Assembly (NCBI GenBank): GCA_030652255.1
Contig: JAUSAZ010000210.1
Span: 62,001-126,000 of the forward strand
Direction of reading: 5' to 3'
Origin: Myxococcales bacterium
GTDB taxonomy: Bacteria; Myxococcota_A; Polyangia; Polyangiales; Ga0077539
DNA length: 64,000 nucleotides
The notes beneath the pieces were generated by a model. The model was not told the origin of the DNA and made no database searches. It was given only the letters and a program-made list of their open reading frames with translations. The translations under genes and the position numbers were made by a program. Of this stretch, positions 1-8,487 are shown in pieces (positions within the stretch are counted from its first letter, which is position 1; each line of letters opens with the position of its first letter).

Positions 1-2
1 AG

Positions 3-704
3 TTCCCCACGGGCAAGTACGTGCTGATGTTCGACCCGCTCGACGGCAGCTCCAACATCGACGTCGACATCAACATCGGCACGATCTTCTCGATCCACCG
101 CCGCGTGACGGTGGGGCGGCACGGCACCGAGGCCGACTGCCTCCAGCGCGGCGCGTCGCAGGTCGCCGCGGGCTACGTCATCTACGGGTCGAGCACCGTG
201 CTCGTGTACTCCATGGGCGAGAGCGTGCACGGGTTCACCCTCGACCCGGCGGTCGGCGAGTTCTTCCTCTCCCACGAGAACATCCGCATCCCGCCGAAGG
301 GGAAGATCTACTCGGTCAACGAGGGCAACGCCCAGCTCTGGCCCGCCAGCCTGCGCCGCTGGATCGTCGACATGCAGACCCCGAAGGCCGACGCCGACGG
401 CACGATGGGCACGCCCTACTCCGCCCGCTACGTCGGGTCGCTGGTGGCGGACTTCCACCGCACGCTGCTCAAGGGCGGCGTGTTCGCCTACCCCGCCGAC
501 AAGAAGAACCCGCAGGGCAAGCTGCGGCTGCTCTACGAGGCGGCGCCGATGGCCTTGCTCTGCGAGGCGGCAGGCGGCGCGGCGTCCACCGGCACGCAGC
601 GCATCCTCGACGTGGCGCCGACCTCGCTGCACCAGCGGGTGCCGCTGTACATCGGCAGCCGCGAGGACGTCGCCGCCGCCGAGCGCTTCCTGCGCGAAGA
701 GTGA
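3..704 (+). CDS. fbp: Fructose-1,6-bisphosphatase class I (3' part)
   Basis: Hydrolyses fructose-1,6-bisphosphate to fructose-6-phosphate in gluconeogenesis, in the cytoplasm. The frame is open to the window edge, so the N-terminal third or so lies outside; 233 residues are visible. The metal-binding motif DPLDGSSN appears near the start of the visible part, and the sugar-phosphate region follows (YVGSLVADFHRTLLKGGVFAYP, split here as YVGSLVADFHRTLL then KGGVFAYP), with LLYEAAPMALLCEAAGG near the C-terminus, all typical of the class I enzyme. The GTG at position 21 is internal to a conserved segment and is not the true start. The gene ends with TGA and is followed by a converging small gene. 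Identification is secure. Confidence 0.95.
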   Translation, partial: FPTGKYVLMFDPLDGSSNIDVDINIGTIFSIHRRVTVGRHGTEADCLQRGASQVAAGYVIYGSSTVLVYSMGESVHGFTLDPAVGEFFLSHENIRIPPKGKIYSVNEGNAQLWPASLRRWIVDMQTPKADADGTMGTPYSARYVGSLVADFHRTLLKGGVFAYPADKKNPQGKLRLLYEAAPMALLCEAAGGAASTGTQRILDVAPTSLHQRVPLYIGSREDVAAAERFLREE

Positions 705-754
705 TCCAGCGATACTGAGGGGGGTAGACAGGCGAGGGACGGGGGGGAGACGGA

Positions 755-1210
755 TCAGACGGTCGGCGGCTTCGGGTCGCCGGCCTCGTCGGCCCCTTCG
801 GCTTCCACCGGGGCGTCCGCCGCGGGGGCCGGGCCGATGTCGCCGCGGGTCATCGGGTGACCGCGGAAGCGGGCGTCGCGCTGCTCGCTGAATCCAGGGC
901 TGCGATAGGCGTTGGGGTCGGTGCCGCTGCGGTCGGGGCGCCGGCCGCCCATGCCGCGGGGCGAGCGGCCGCCGCGGTTGTGCGACTCGTGCGAGGTGAG
1001 CACGGCGCTCGGCAGCGACTCCGTCGGGGGAGGGAGCGAGGGGTCCTCGTCCTCGTCCTTGGGGAGACCGGCATAGTCGATCTTGTAATCGTAGGTCGGG
1101 GCGTCGCGGAATCCGGGGCCGCGGTAGCCCTTCGGGTCGTTGGGCGACGGGCGCGCGGCAGCGGCCGGGGAGGGACGCTGCGGGGCTTTGCGGACGGGTC
1201 GATCGGCCAT
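755..1210 (-). CDS. Proline/charge-rich low-complexity protein with repeated YRxPGF motif
   Basis: Unknown function, 151 residues, no signal peptide or membrane segment. A good ribosome site (AGGAGAG) precedes the ATG. The protein looks disordered, rich in Pro, Asp, Arg and Gly. A short motif of the form DP(K/N)xYRxPGF occurs twice, once near residues 25-34 (DPKGYRGPGF) and again near 97-106 (DPNAYRSPGF); both copies are followed by an RDA tripeptide. The duplication argues that this frame, and not the overlapping frames in the same stretch, is translated. It converges with fbp and diverges from the small gene at 1325. No family recognised. Confidence 0.6.
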   Translation of the reverse strand: MADRPVRKAPQRPSPAAAARPSPNDPKGYRGPGFRDAPTYDYKIDYAGLPKDEDEDPSLPPPTESLPSAVLTSHESHNRGGRSPRGMGGRRPDRSGTDPNAYRSPGFSEQRDARFRGHPMTRGDIGPAPAADAPVEAEGADEAGDPKPPTV

Positions 1211-1324
1211 CGATGTCTCTCTCCTGGCAATGGGCGGCGGGACAGCACCACCGGCGCGACGGACGTGTCAAGCGCGCCGGAATCTTGCGGCGCCCTGCGG
1301 GCCTGGGCTCCCCTGAGGGGTGGA

Positions 1325-1597
1325 ATGCTCCGCGCGACCCGCTGGATCCTCTCGAGCCTGGTCACCCTCCTCGGGCTGTACGCGTACTTCTTCGTGCCCA
1401 TCACGGGCACGCGCACGCTGTGGGACCACACCCGCCGCATCCTCGCGACCCCCGAGGCGCACGAGCTCGGCGATGACATCCGCACCGCGGGCGACCGGGT
1501 GGCGACGAAGATACGCAGCGAGGTCATCCCCTCGGTGATGACGGGCTTCGACGCGGGCGTGCGCAGCGACGCCGGCCGCGCGCGTCGTTCGCGCTGA
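1325..1597 (+). CDS. Small single-pass membrane protein
   Basis: A 90-residue protein of unknown function. Residues 8-26 (WILSSLVTLLGLYAYFFVP) form one hydrophobic segment after a short positive N-terminus, so it is probably an inner-membrane protein with its charged C-terminal 60 residues on one side. The ATG at 1325 is preceded by GAGGGG at a five-base distance. A longer frame runs through upstream but enters the antisense of the preceding gene, so the ATG is preferred. No catalytic motif seen. Confidence 0.6.
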   Translation: MLRATRWILSSLVTLLGLYAYFFVPITGTRTLWDHTRRILATPEAHELGDDIRTAGDRVATKIRSEVIPSVMTGFDAGVRSDAGRARRSR

Positions 1598-1676
1598 ATC
1601 GTAGAGCGTTTCACTCCCCCGGCGCTTCATGTTAGACGGCGCGCCCTGTGACCTGTCCGAGGAGGCCTTTCCTGCC

Positions 1677-2801
1677 GTGATCAACCTCGCCGACCCCGCC
1701 CGCGAACACCGTCAACTCCAAGGGCCCATCGAGGAGGCCGCGCTCCGGGTCCTCCGCTCGGGGGGCTACATCCTCGGCGCCGAGGTCGAGGCCTTCCAGA
1801 CCGAGTTCGCCGCCTACTGCGGCGCCGCGGCCTCGGTGGGAGTGTCCAACGGCTCCGACGCCATCGTCGTCGCCCTCCAGGCGCTGGGCATCGGCCCCGG
1901 CGACGAGGTCATCACGACGGCCTTCAGCTACCTCGCGACCGCCAGCGCCATCCACCGGGTCGGCGCGACGCCGGTCTTCGCCGACATCGACCTCGCGACC
2001 TTCAACCTCGACCCCGCGCGCGTCGCCGAGCGCATCACGCCGAAGACCCGCGCCGTGCTCGCGGTGCACCTCTTCGGCCGCGTCGCCGACATGGGCGGCC
2101 TCGCCGCGGCGGTGCGCGACCGCAACATCCACCTCGTCGAGGACGTCGCCCAGGCCGCCGGCGCCGAGCAGCACGGGCGGCGCACGGGCTCCCTCGGGGT
2201 CATCGGCTGCTTCAGCTTCTTCCCGGCCAAGCCCCTCGGCTGCGCGGGCGACGGCGGCGCGTGCGTCACCAACGACCCCACGCTCGCCGACCTGATGAAG
2301 AAGGTCCGCGTGACCGGCGCCACGGCGAAGAACGTCCACGAGCTCCCTGGCGGCAACTTCCGCCTCGACCCGCTCCAGGCCGCCATCCTCCGCGCGAAGC
2401 TCCCGCACTACGAGGCCCGCATCGCGCGTCGGCGCGACCACGCCGACCGCCTGCGCGCCGCCCTCAAGGACGTCTCCGCCGAGCTCGTGCTCCCCGCCGA
2501 CGACGCCGACGGGCGTCACGTGTACGCGCAGTTCACCATCCGCCACCCGCGGCGGGACGCCATCTCCGCGGCGCTGCGGGCGAAGGGCGTCGGGAGCGAG
2601 GTGTACTACCCGATGCCGATGCCGTACCAGAAGGTCTTCGCGTCGCTCGGGCACCGCCCGGGCGAGTTTCCCAACGCCGAGCGGGCCTGCGCGGAGGTGC
2701 TGTCCATCCCGGTGCACAGCGAGCTCGAGGTGGCCGAGATCGAGGCCGTCGGGCACGCGCTGCGCGACGCGGTGCGGTCGGTCGAAGGGGCGACGGCGTG
2801 A
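1677..2801 (+). CDS. wbpE: DegT/DnrJ/EryC1-family sugar aminotransferase (WbpE-like)
   Basis: A PLP-dependent aminotransferase that would convert a UDP-2-acetamido-3-keto-uronic acid to its 3-amino form. The fold-type I layout is clear: SNGSDAIVVAL near residue 60, LVEDVAQAAGAEQ carrying the cofactor-contacting Asp, and FSFFPAKPLGCAGDGG with the Schiff-base Lys. Two starts are possible. The GTG at 1677 follows GAGGAGG (1659-1665) and gives an N-terminus matching the family (INLADPAREH); the ATG at 1629 adds 16 residues and has no ribosome site. The stop overlaps the next start (GTGA). The following oxidoreductase and WbpD-type acetyltransferase make the WbpE role likely, though specificity within the DegT family cannot be read from sequence alone. 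Confidence 0.85.
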   Translation: MINLADPAREHRQLQGPIEEAALRVLRSGGYILGAEVEAFQTEFAAYCGAAASVGVSNGSDAIVVALQALGIGPGDEVITTAFSYLATASAIHRVGATPVFADIDLATFNLDPARVAERITPKTRAVLAVHLFGRVADMGGLAAAVRDRNIHLVEDVAQAAGAEQHGRRTGSLGVIGCFSFFPAKPLGCAGDGGACVTNDPTLADLMKKVRVTGATAKNVHELPGGNFRLDPLQAAILRAKLPHYEARIARRRDHADRLRAALKDVSAELVLPADDADGRHVYAQFTIRHPRRDAISAALRAKGVGSEVYYPMPMPYQKVFASLGHRPGEFPNAERACAEVLSIPVHSELEVAEIEAVGHALRDAVRSVEGATA

Positions 2802-3814
2802 GCGCGGCGAAGGTCCGCATCGGCTGCGTGGGCGCCGGCTACTGGGGCAAGAACCTCGTGCGCAACTTCGCCACCGCCGAGGGCGCCGAGCTCAGCGCGG
2901 TGTGCGACGCCGACCCGAAGGTGCAGGCCCGCATCCGCCGGGAGTACCCCGCGGCGAGGGTCACCGGCTCGTACGAAGAGCTGCTCGCGATGCCCGACGT
3001 CGACGCCGTGGTGCTCGCCACGCCCGGATCGTCCCACGCCGCCCTCTCCCTCGCCGCGCTCGCGGCGGGCAAGGACGTCTTCGTCGAGAAGCCCCTCGCG
3101 CAGACTGTTGCTGACGCCCGCGCGGTCACCGACGAGGCCGCGCGCCTCGGGCGCGTCCTGATGTGCGGCCACCTGATGGTGTTCCACCCGGCCTTCCAGC
3201 GGGTGGTCGAGCTGGTGCGCTCCGGGGCCCTCGGCGACGTGCTCTACATCTACGCGCAGCGGGTCAACCTCGGGAAGATCCGCACCGACGAGAACGCCCT
3301 GTGGTCTCTCGGGCCGCACGACTTCTCGATGATCTTCGAGCTCATCGGCGAGCCGATGGCGTCGGTCTCCGCGCGCGGCCACGCCTACCTCCGGCCCGGC
3401 ACCGAGGACGTCGTCTTCGTCAACGTGGCCTTCAAGTCGGGCGTGATGGCCAACGTGCAGCTGTCGTGGCTCGACCCGCACAAGCACCGATCGCTCACCG
3501 TGGTCGGCTCCAAGAAGATGCTGGTGTTCGACGACACCCATCCCACGGAGAAGATCCGCATCCACGACAAGGGCTTCGACCGGCCGCAGGAGTACCACAC
3601 GTACGACGCGTTCCTCACGCTGCGCGACGGGGACATCCTGATCCCGAGCGTGCCGATGGAGGAGCCGCTGCGGCTCGAGGTGCGGCACTTCATCGAGTGC
3701 GTGCGCGAGCGCAAGGCCCCGCGCACTGGCGGCCCCGAGGCGTGCCGCGTGGTCGAGGCGCTCGCGGCCGCGGAGGCCTCGCTCCGGCGCGGCGGCGCCC
3801 CCATCATCCTCTGA
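2798..3814 (+). CDS. wbpB: Gfo/Idh/MocA-family oxidoreductase (WbpB-like)
   Basis: An NAD-dependent dehydrogenase, 338 residues. The N-terminal Rossmann motif is [11 protein letters not shown], and the family's catalytic-lysine motif appears as VFVEKPLAQ near residue 95, followed by a C-terminal alpha/beta domain. It starts with GTG overlapping the stop of the aminotransferase, so the two are translationally coupled. In the WbpB-E-D pathway this enzyme oxidises C3 of UDP-GlcNAcA, giving the ketone used by the aminotransferase. The WbpB assignment rests mainly on its position between the aminotransferase and the acetyltransferase; the superfamily assignment is certain. Confidence 0.8.
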   Translation: MSAAKVRIGCVGAGYWGKNLVRNFATAEGAELSAVCDADPKVQARIRREYPAARVTGSYEELLAMPDVDAVVLATPGSSHAALSLAALAAGKDVFVEKPLAQTVADARAVTDEAARLGRVLMCGHLMVFHPAFQRVVELVRSGALGDVLYIYAQRVNLGKIRTDENALWSLGPHDFSMIFELIGEPMASVSARGHAYLRPGTEDVVFVNVAFKSGVMANVQLSWLDPHKHRSLTVVGSKKMLVFDDTHPTEKIRIHDKGFDRPQEYHTYDAFLTLRDGDILIPSVPMEEPLRLEVRHFIECVRERKAPRTGGPEACRVVEALAAAEASLRRGGAPIIL

Positions 3815-3900
3815 CGGCCCCGCGGGCTATACCCTCCCGCAGCGCTACCGCCGCATTGATCCCCGAACGGTCCACACTCCGCAGGAGGCGACTGCACCCG

Positions 3901-4491
3901 ATGGCTGACACGAAACCGTCCTACTACGTCCACCCGAGCGCGATCGTCGACGAGGGCGCCACCCTCGGCGAGGGCACCAAGGTCTGGCACTTCTGCCACG
4001 TGATGGCGGGCGCGCGCATCGGCCGCCGCAGCTCCTTCGGGCAGAACTGCTACGTCGGCAACCGGGTGACCGTCGGCGACAACGCGCGCGTGCAGAACAA
4101 CGTCTCCCTCTACGACGGCGTGCACCTCGACGACGACGTGTTCGTCGGCCCGAGCGCGGTGTTCACCAACGTGGTCAACCCCCGCTCGGCCTTTCCCCGC
4201 AAGGACGAGTACCGCGAGACCCGCGTGGGCCGCGGCGCGAGCATCGGCGCCAACGCCACCATCGTGTGCGGCCACGACATCGGCGAGGGGGCCTTCGTGG
4301 CCGCCGGCGCGGTGGTCACCCGCCACGTGCCGCCCTTCGCGATGGTGGGCGGCGTGCCCGCGCGCTTCATGGGCTGGATGTGCCGCTGCGGCGAGCGCCT
4401 CGACACGACGCTGAAGTGCAAGGCCTGCGAGCGGGCGTACACCCGCGACGGCGACGGCCTGGCCGAGCAGCCGCCGACCGCCGGGGCGTGA
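3901..4491 (+). CDS. wbpD: Left-handed beta-helix N-acetyltransferase (WbpD-like) with C-terminal zinc ribbon
   Basis: Acetyl-CoA-dependent N-acetyltransferase, 196 residues, expected to finish UDP-2,3-diacetamido-2,3-dideoxy-glucuronic acid. Repeated hexapeptides build the beta-helix; [34 protein letters not shown] and [18 protein letters not shown] match the WbpD/WlbB family closely. The C-terminal tail holds two Cys pairs (MCRCGE and CKACE) that look like a small zinc-binding ribbon. The ATG is preceded by an AGGAGG ribosome site. An 86-base gap separates it from the oxidoreductase gene, and the CAP-domain gene starts four bases after its stop. No UDP-GlcNAc 6-dehydrogenase (WbpA) is visible here. 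Confidence 0.88.
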   Translation: MADTKPSYYVHPSAIVDEGATLGEGTKVWHFCHVMAGARIGRRSSFGQNCYVGNRVTVGDNARVQNNVSLYDGVHLDDDVFVGPSAVFTNVVNPRSAFPRKDEYRETRVGRGASIGANATIVCGHDIGEGAFVAAGAVVTRHVPPFAMVGGVPARFMGWMCRCGERLDTTLKCKACERAYTRDGDGLAEQPPTAGA

Positions 4492-4495
4492 CGCC

Positions 4496-6058
4496 GTGAG
4501 GGCCCCCGCGGCCTTGGCGCTCGTGTGCGCGGTGGCGTGCTCGACGCCGCGCCCGCCCCCCGGCGGCACCGTGGCCGCGACGCGCTATGTGCAGGCCACG
4601 GCCTGGACGGCGCCCCCGGAGACGAGCCAGCTCGCGGACGTGGTGCGCGCTGCGATGGGCCCTGGCGGCGCGGCGCTCATCGTCGACCCGGCGCTCACGA
4701 GCACCGCGAGGGCCATCGCCGAGCGGGTCGCCGCCGACCCGGCGCACCGCCCGCCGAGCGCGCGGCTGGTGCAGGGACTCGCGTGGCAGGCGGGGCTCAC
4801 CGACCCGATCCCGAGCATCGTGACGGTGCACCGCGGCGGCGACGGCGCCCTCGGCGACGAGACGGCCGCCGGGCTGCGCGAGATCGCCGCGCAGGATCAG
4901 CCCTCCCACCTCGGCGTCGCGGAGGTGTCACGGGGCGCCGAGCGGTGGATGGTGATCGCGCTGTCTCGCAGGCGCCTGCGGCTGGCCGCCGTGCCGCGGC
5001 AGCTCTCGCGCGGTGCGCGGCTGGTGCTCGAGGGCGCCATCGAGCCCGGGCTGCGGTCGCCCACGCTGTCGCTGGCGCACCCCGACGGGCGCGTCGAGGA
5101 TCAGCCGCTCGGGGAGGGGCCGGGGTTCCTGGTGCGGGTGCCGCTCGACGCCGCGGGCGTGTGGCAGGTGGAGCTCGAGGCGACGGGTCCGGAGGGAAAC
5201 ACCGTCCTCGCGAACTTCCCGGTGTACGTCGACGCGCCCGCGCCCGCTGCGCCGGACGACAGCGCGCCCGAGCAGGTGGGCGACCCCGTGGAGGTCGAGG
5301 CGGCGCTCTTCCGGCTGACCAACGAGGCCCGCGCCCGGGCGCACCTCGCGCCGCTCGCGGTGCTCCCCGCGCTCACCGAGGCCGCGCGGGCGCACTGCCG
5401 GGACATGGCCGAGCACCGCTTCGTCGCGCACAACTCCCCGACGCAGGGCACGACCACCGACCGGCTCCAGCGCGCGGGGCTGCGCAGCGGTCTCACGCTC
5501 GAAAACGTGGCCCGGGGATACGGCCCGCAGGAGATCTTCGACGGCCTGATGGCCAGCCCGGGGCACCGCGCCAACATCCTCAACGCCGACGTCACCCACG
5601 TGGGCGTCGGGGTGGCGCGCGACCCCTCGGGCAACGGCCTGCTGGTGACGCAGGACTTCGTCGCCGTCGCGACGGCGATCGACCCGGCGGGCGCTGCGCA
5701 GTCGCTGCTACGGGCCATCAACCTCGCGCGGCGGGGCCGCGGCTTGAGCCCGCTGGAGGAGCGCCCGATCCTCACCACGGCGGCCCGCGAGGCGGCGGCG
5801 GGGTTCTTCCGCGACCCGTCGCGCACGCAGCAGCAGTCCCTGCAGGACGCGAGCACCCGGGTGCAGCGCGAGGGCCTGCTTTTCCGGCGCATCAGCCTGG
5901 CGGCGGCCTTCGGGCCGCGCATCGACGGCGCCGAGCGCCTGGAGCCCCTGCTCGACGAGGCGTCCCGCTTCATCGGCGTGGGCGTGGCGCAGGGCGACCG
6001 CCCCGACGCGCCGCCCAACTCGGTCTTCGTGGTCTACGTGCTGGCGGTGCCGCGCTAG
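4496..6058 (+). CDS. CAP/SCP-domain lipoprotein with a second degenerate CAP-like half
   Basis: A 520-residue exported protein. The N-terminus has a short hydrophobic signal ending at ALVCAVACSTP, a probable lipobox. Residues 150-250 look like beta-rich Ig-type sequence. A CAP domain follows at about 272-391, with HCRDMAEHRFVAHN, LTLENVARGY and SPGHRANIL supplying the usual His/Glu/His set. Residues about 401-520 appear to repeat the CAP layout (INLARRGRGLSPL aligned with TNEARARAHLAPL, and FIGVGVAQG with HVGVGVARD) but lack the His and Glu residues. Start is GTG at 4496, four bases after the acetyltransferase. Bacterial CAP proteins are extracytoplasmic and mostly of unknown substrate. Confidence 0.82.
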   Translation: MRAPAALALVCAVACSTPRPPPGGTVAATRYVQATAWTAPPETSQLADVVRAAMGPGGAALIVDPALTSTARAIAERVAADPAHRPPSARLVQGLAWQAGLTDPIPSIVTVHRGGDGALGDETAAGLREIAAQDQPSHLGVAEVSRGAERWMVIALSRRRLRLAAVPRQLSRGARLVLEGAIEPGLRSPTLSLAHPDGRVEDQPLGEGPGFLVRVPLDAAGVWQVELEATGPEGNTVLANFPVYVDAPAPAAPDDSAPEQVGDPVEVEAALFRLTNEARARAHLAPLAVLPALTEAARAHCRDMAEHRFVAHNSPTQGTTTDRLQRAGLRSGLTLENVARGYGPQEIFDGLMASPGHRANILNADVTHVGVGVARDPSGNGLLVTQDFVAVATAIDPAGAAQSLLRAINLARRGRGLSPLEERPILTTAAREAAAGFFRDPSRTQQQSLQDASTRVQREGLLFRRISLAAAFGPRIDGAERLEPLLDEASRFIGVGVAQGDRPDAPPNSVFVVYVLAVPR

Positions 6059-6065
6059 TCGGCGA

Positions 6066-7139
6066 TCACGCCCGGGAGACCCACCCCACCGCGGCGGGAA
6101 ACACCTCGTCCGGGGCGTGCTCACCGAGCACCAGGTCGAGGTGGTCGTACTCGCGCCCGGCGCCGGTCGCGCGGCCGACCTCCAGGAACTCCTTCTCGGG
6201 AGATCCCGCCTGGTGGAAGGCGTGGCGGGCCACGCCGGCCGGGGCGAGGCGGTCGCGCGACCCGACGATCACCAGCAGCGGCGCGCGGATGTCCGCGAGG
6301 CCCGCGTCGTAGTCGCGCCGGCCGTCGTTGCTGTCGAAGCGCCCCTGGGTGATCCAGCGGATGAACTGCATGGTGACGCCGGTGGGCACGTCGCCGAAGC
6401 TGTTGGCCATCACGGCGCGCAGCATCGGGGTGCGGTAGTTCCAGGGGCGCACCGCGCGGGTGATGCGGTAGGGCACCCGCCGCAGCATGAGCGGCGCGAC
6501 GACCAGGGCGAGGGCGCGGAAGGGCGTGTAGCGCAGCCGGCCGGTGAGCGCGACGAGGGCCCGCGGGGGCAGCAGGCCGCGACCGCGGGGGTGCTCGGCG
6601 AAGCGCGCAGGCGACCCGATGGTGACGAGGCGGCGCACGCCCTGGCCGCGGGCCGCGCCGAGGAAGGCGTACGCGAGCATTCCCCCCATGCTGAAGCCGA
6701 CCCAGTCGACCTCGTCGGCGCCCGTCGCGGTGCGGACGAAGGCGATCGCCTCGGGGATGTCGACCTCGACGTAGCTGTCGAAGGTGCTGAAGCGCGTGGC
6801 GGCGCTGCGAGTCTCGGGGTGGGCGCCGCGGAGCTCGAGCACCCACACGTCGCGCCCGGCGTCGGCGAGGCGGCTCGCGAGCGAGCGCTCGGGGTCGAGG
6901 GCGAAGGCGTGGCGGTTCATCGCGAGGCCATGGCAGAGGATCACCGGCGGCAGGGCCGACGGCTCGCCGCGGGGCTTGAGGCGCCCGAGGACGATCTTCG
7001 CGCCGTCGGAGGTGGTCACGATTTCGACGGCGTCGAAGGGGAAGCCGCGCCGCAGCACCCGCGACCAGAGGGTCACCCACACCGCCAGCCCCACGACGGA
7101 GGCGACGATCAGGGCGAGCGTGAGCAGCAGCGGCAACAT
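6066..7139 (-). CDS. Alpha/beta hydrolase with N-terminal membrane anchor
   Basis: A 357-residue lipase/esterase-like hydrolase. Residues 2-24 are hydrophobic (LPLLLTLALIVASVVGLAVW) and probably anchor it in the membrane. The catalytic set is visible: oxyanion region ILCHGLAMNRH, nucleophile elbow GFSMGG, Asp in VIVGSRDRLAP, and His in EYDHLDLVLG. The gene converges with the CAP lipoprotein with a seven-base gap and diverges from rnc. The ATG at 7139 begins the hydrophobic segment; the frame stays open further upstream, but that part is antisense to rnc and not believed. The substrate is unknown; ester or acylglycerol would be typical. Confidence 0.85.
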   Translation of the reverse strand: MLPLLLTLALIVASVVGLAVWVTLWSRVLRRGFPFDAVEIVTTSDGAKIVLGRLKPRGEPSALPPVILCHGLAMNRHAFALDPERSLASRLADAGRDVWVLELRGAHPETRSAATRFSTFDSYVEVDIPEAIAFVRTATGADEVDWVGFSMGGMLAYAFLGAARGQGVRRLVTIGSPARFAEHPRGRGLLPPRALVALTGRLRYTPFRALALVVAPLMLRRVPYRITRAVRPWNYRTPMLRAVMANSFGDVPTGVTMQFIRWITQGRFDSNDGRRDYDAGLADIRAPLLVIVGSRDRLAPAGVARHAFHQAGSPEKEFLEVGRATGAGREYDHLDLVLGEHAPDEVFPAAVGWVSRA

Positions 7140-7242
7140 CGCCCGCGATGGATAGCACCACCGGAGGGGGGGGGAGGGCGTGAGCGCCCCCGTAGCGCCG
7201 GACTGGAACGATGGCCCCCTGGGGTGGTAGACGGCGAGGCGC

Positions 7243-8004
7243 GTGGACAAGGATCTCCTCATCGCCCTGCAAGCGGCGCTCGGCGTCACCCTCCGTGACC
7301 CGACCCTGCTCGAGACCGCGATGACCCATCGCTCGGCGGCGCACGAGGGCCGCTCGGCCCGGAGGGGGCACCGCGCGGCGGACAACGAGCGGATGGAGTT
7401 CCTGGGCGACGCCGTGCTGTCGCTGTGTGTGAGCGAGCTGCTCTGGCGGCGGCTGCCGGAGGCCCGCGAGGGCGAGCTCACCCGGCTGCGCGCCGCGGTG
7501 GTGAACGAGACCACCCTCGCGAGGCTCGGCACGGCGCTGGGCCTCGGCGACACGCTCCGGCTGGGCCGCGGTGAGGCGCGCACCGGCGGGCGCAGCAAGC
7601 CCTCGCTGCTCGCCGACGCGCTCGAGGCGACGCTCGCCGCGGTGTACCTCGACGGCGGCCTCGAGGCGGCCCGCGGGGTGGTCGACCGGCTGCTCACGCC
7701 CGAGATCGACGTCGCGCTCACCCGCGCGACGCCCGACCTCGACGACAAGACCCGGCTGCAGGAACTCCTGCAGGCGAAGCACACCCTCACGCCGCACTAC
7801 GAGGTGGTGCGCGCCGAGGGCCCCGATCACCACCGCACCTGGGAGGTCGAGATGATCGCCGACCCGCACCTGCGCACGCGCGGCGTGGGCACGAGCAAGA
7901 AGCGCGCGGAGCAGGCCGCGGCGGGCGAGGCGCTCCGCCTCCTCGGCGGCGGGTCCGTGGCGCTGCCGACACCCCCGGTGGGCGACACCGATCCGTCGAG
8001 CTGA
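7243..8004 (+). CDS. rnc: Ribonuclease III
   Basis: Cleaves double-stranded RNA in rRNA and mRNA maturation. The catalytic signature [12 protein letters not shown] is intact near residue 48, and the second acidic cluster ([16 protein letters not shown]) near residue 125. The C-terminal double-stranded-RNA-binding domain starts with [10 protein letters not shown] and ends with [14 protein letters not shown]. At 253 residues the length is a little over the usual 225-230, with an insertion rich in Arg just before the signature. Start is GTG. The stop overlaps the ATG of dut (TGATG), so the two are coupled. Confidence 0.95.
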   Translation: MDKDLLIALQAALGVTLRDPTLLETAMTHRSAAHEGRSARRGHRAADNERMEFLGDAVLSLCVSELLWRRLPEAREGELTRLRAAVVNETTLARLGTALGLGDTLRLGRGEARTGGRSKPSLLADALEATLAAVYLDGGLEAARGVVDRLLTPEIDVALTRATPDLDDKTRLQELLQAKHTLTPHYEVVRAEGPDHHRTWEVEMIADPHLRTRGVGTSKKRAEQAAAGEALRLLGGGSVALPTPPVGDTDPSS

Positions 8005-8450
8005 TGCGCCTCGCCGTCCTGCGCCTCGCCCACGCCGAGGGGCTCCCGTTGCCGTCCTACCAGACGGCCTCCTCCGCGGGCCTCGACCTCTACGCCGCGG
8101 TCCCCGCGGACGCCCCGCTCACCCTCGCGCCCGGGGCCCGCGCGGCGGTCCCGACCGGCCTCGTGATCGGGATCCCCGACGGTCACGAGGGGCAGGTGCG
8201 CGCGCGCTCCGGGAGGGCGCTCCGGGAGGGCCTTGGCGTGCTCAACGCGCCGGGTACCATCGACGCAGACTTCCGCGGGGAGCTCCAGGTGCTGCTCGTC
8301 AACCTCGGGTCCGCGCCCATCCTGATCGCCCGCGGCGAGCGCATCGCCCAGCTGGTCATCGCCCCCGTGGCGAGGGTGGCCGTCGAGGAGGTCACCGCGC
8401 TCGACCCGACCGACCGCGGCGACGGCGGCTTCGGCTCGACGGGGCGCTGA
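8004..8450 (+). CDS. dut: Deoxyuridine 5'-triphosphate nucleotidohydrolase
   Basis: Hydrolyses dUTP to dUMP, protecting DNA from uracil and feeding dTMP synthesis. A trimeric dUTPase of 148 residues with all five motifs: [10 protein letters not shown] (1), RARSGRAL (2), [13 protein letters not shown] (3, with Phe at the place usually held by Tyr), ERIAQLVI (4) and GFGSTG (5). Coupled to rnc by a one-base stop/start overlap. The next gene begins 37 bases later and may belong to the same transcript. Confidence 0.95.
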   Translation: MRLAVLRLAHAEGLPLPSYQTASSAGLDLYAAVPADAPLTLAPGARAAVPTGLVIGIPDGHEGQVRARSGRALREGLGVLNAPGTIDADFRGELQVLLVNLGSAPILIARGERIAQLVIAPVARVAVEEVTALDPTDRGDGGFGSTGR

Positions 8451-8487
8451 TCGCACGTGGTACGGTTCCGGGGAGGGTAAAGGTGTC

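Noticed and set aside
857-1324. Extension of the small membrane protein frame upstream of 1325
   Set aside because: It runs antisense to the gene at 755-1210 and is low complexity; the ATG at 1325 has a ribosome site and begins the hydrophobic segment.
7140-7242. Hairpin GGGCG-TGAG-CGCCC between the hydrolase and rnc
   Set aside because: Only five pairs in very G+C-rich DNA; not above background.
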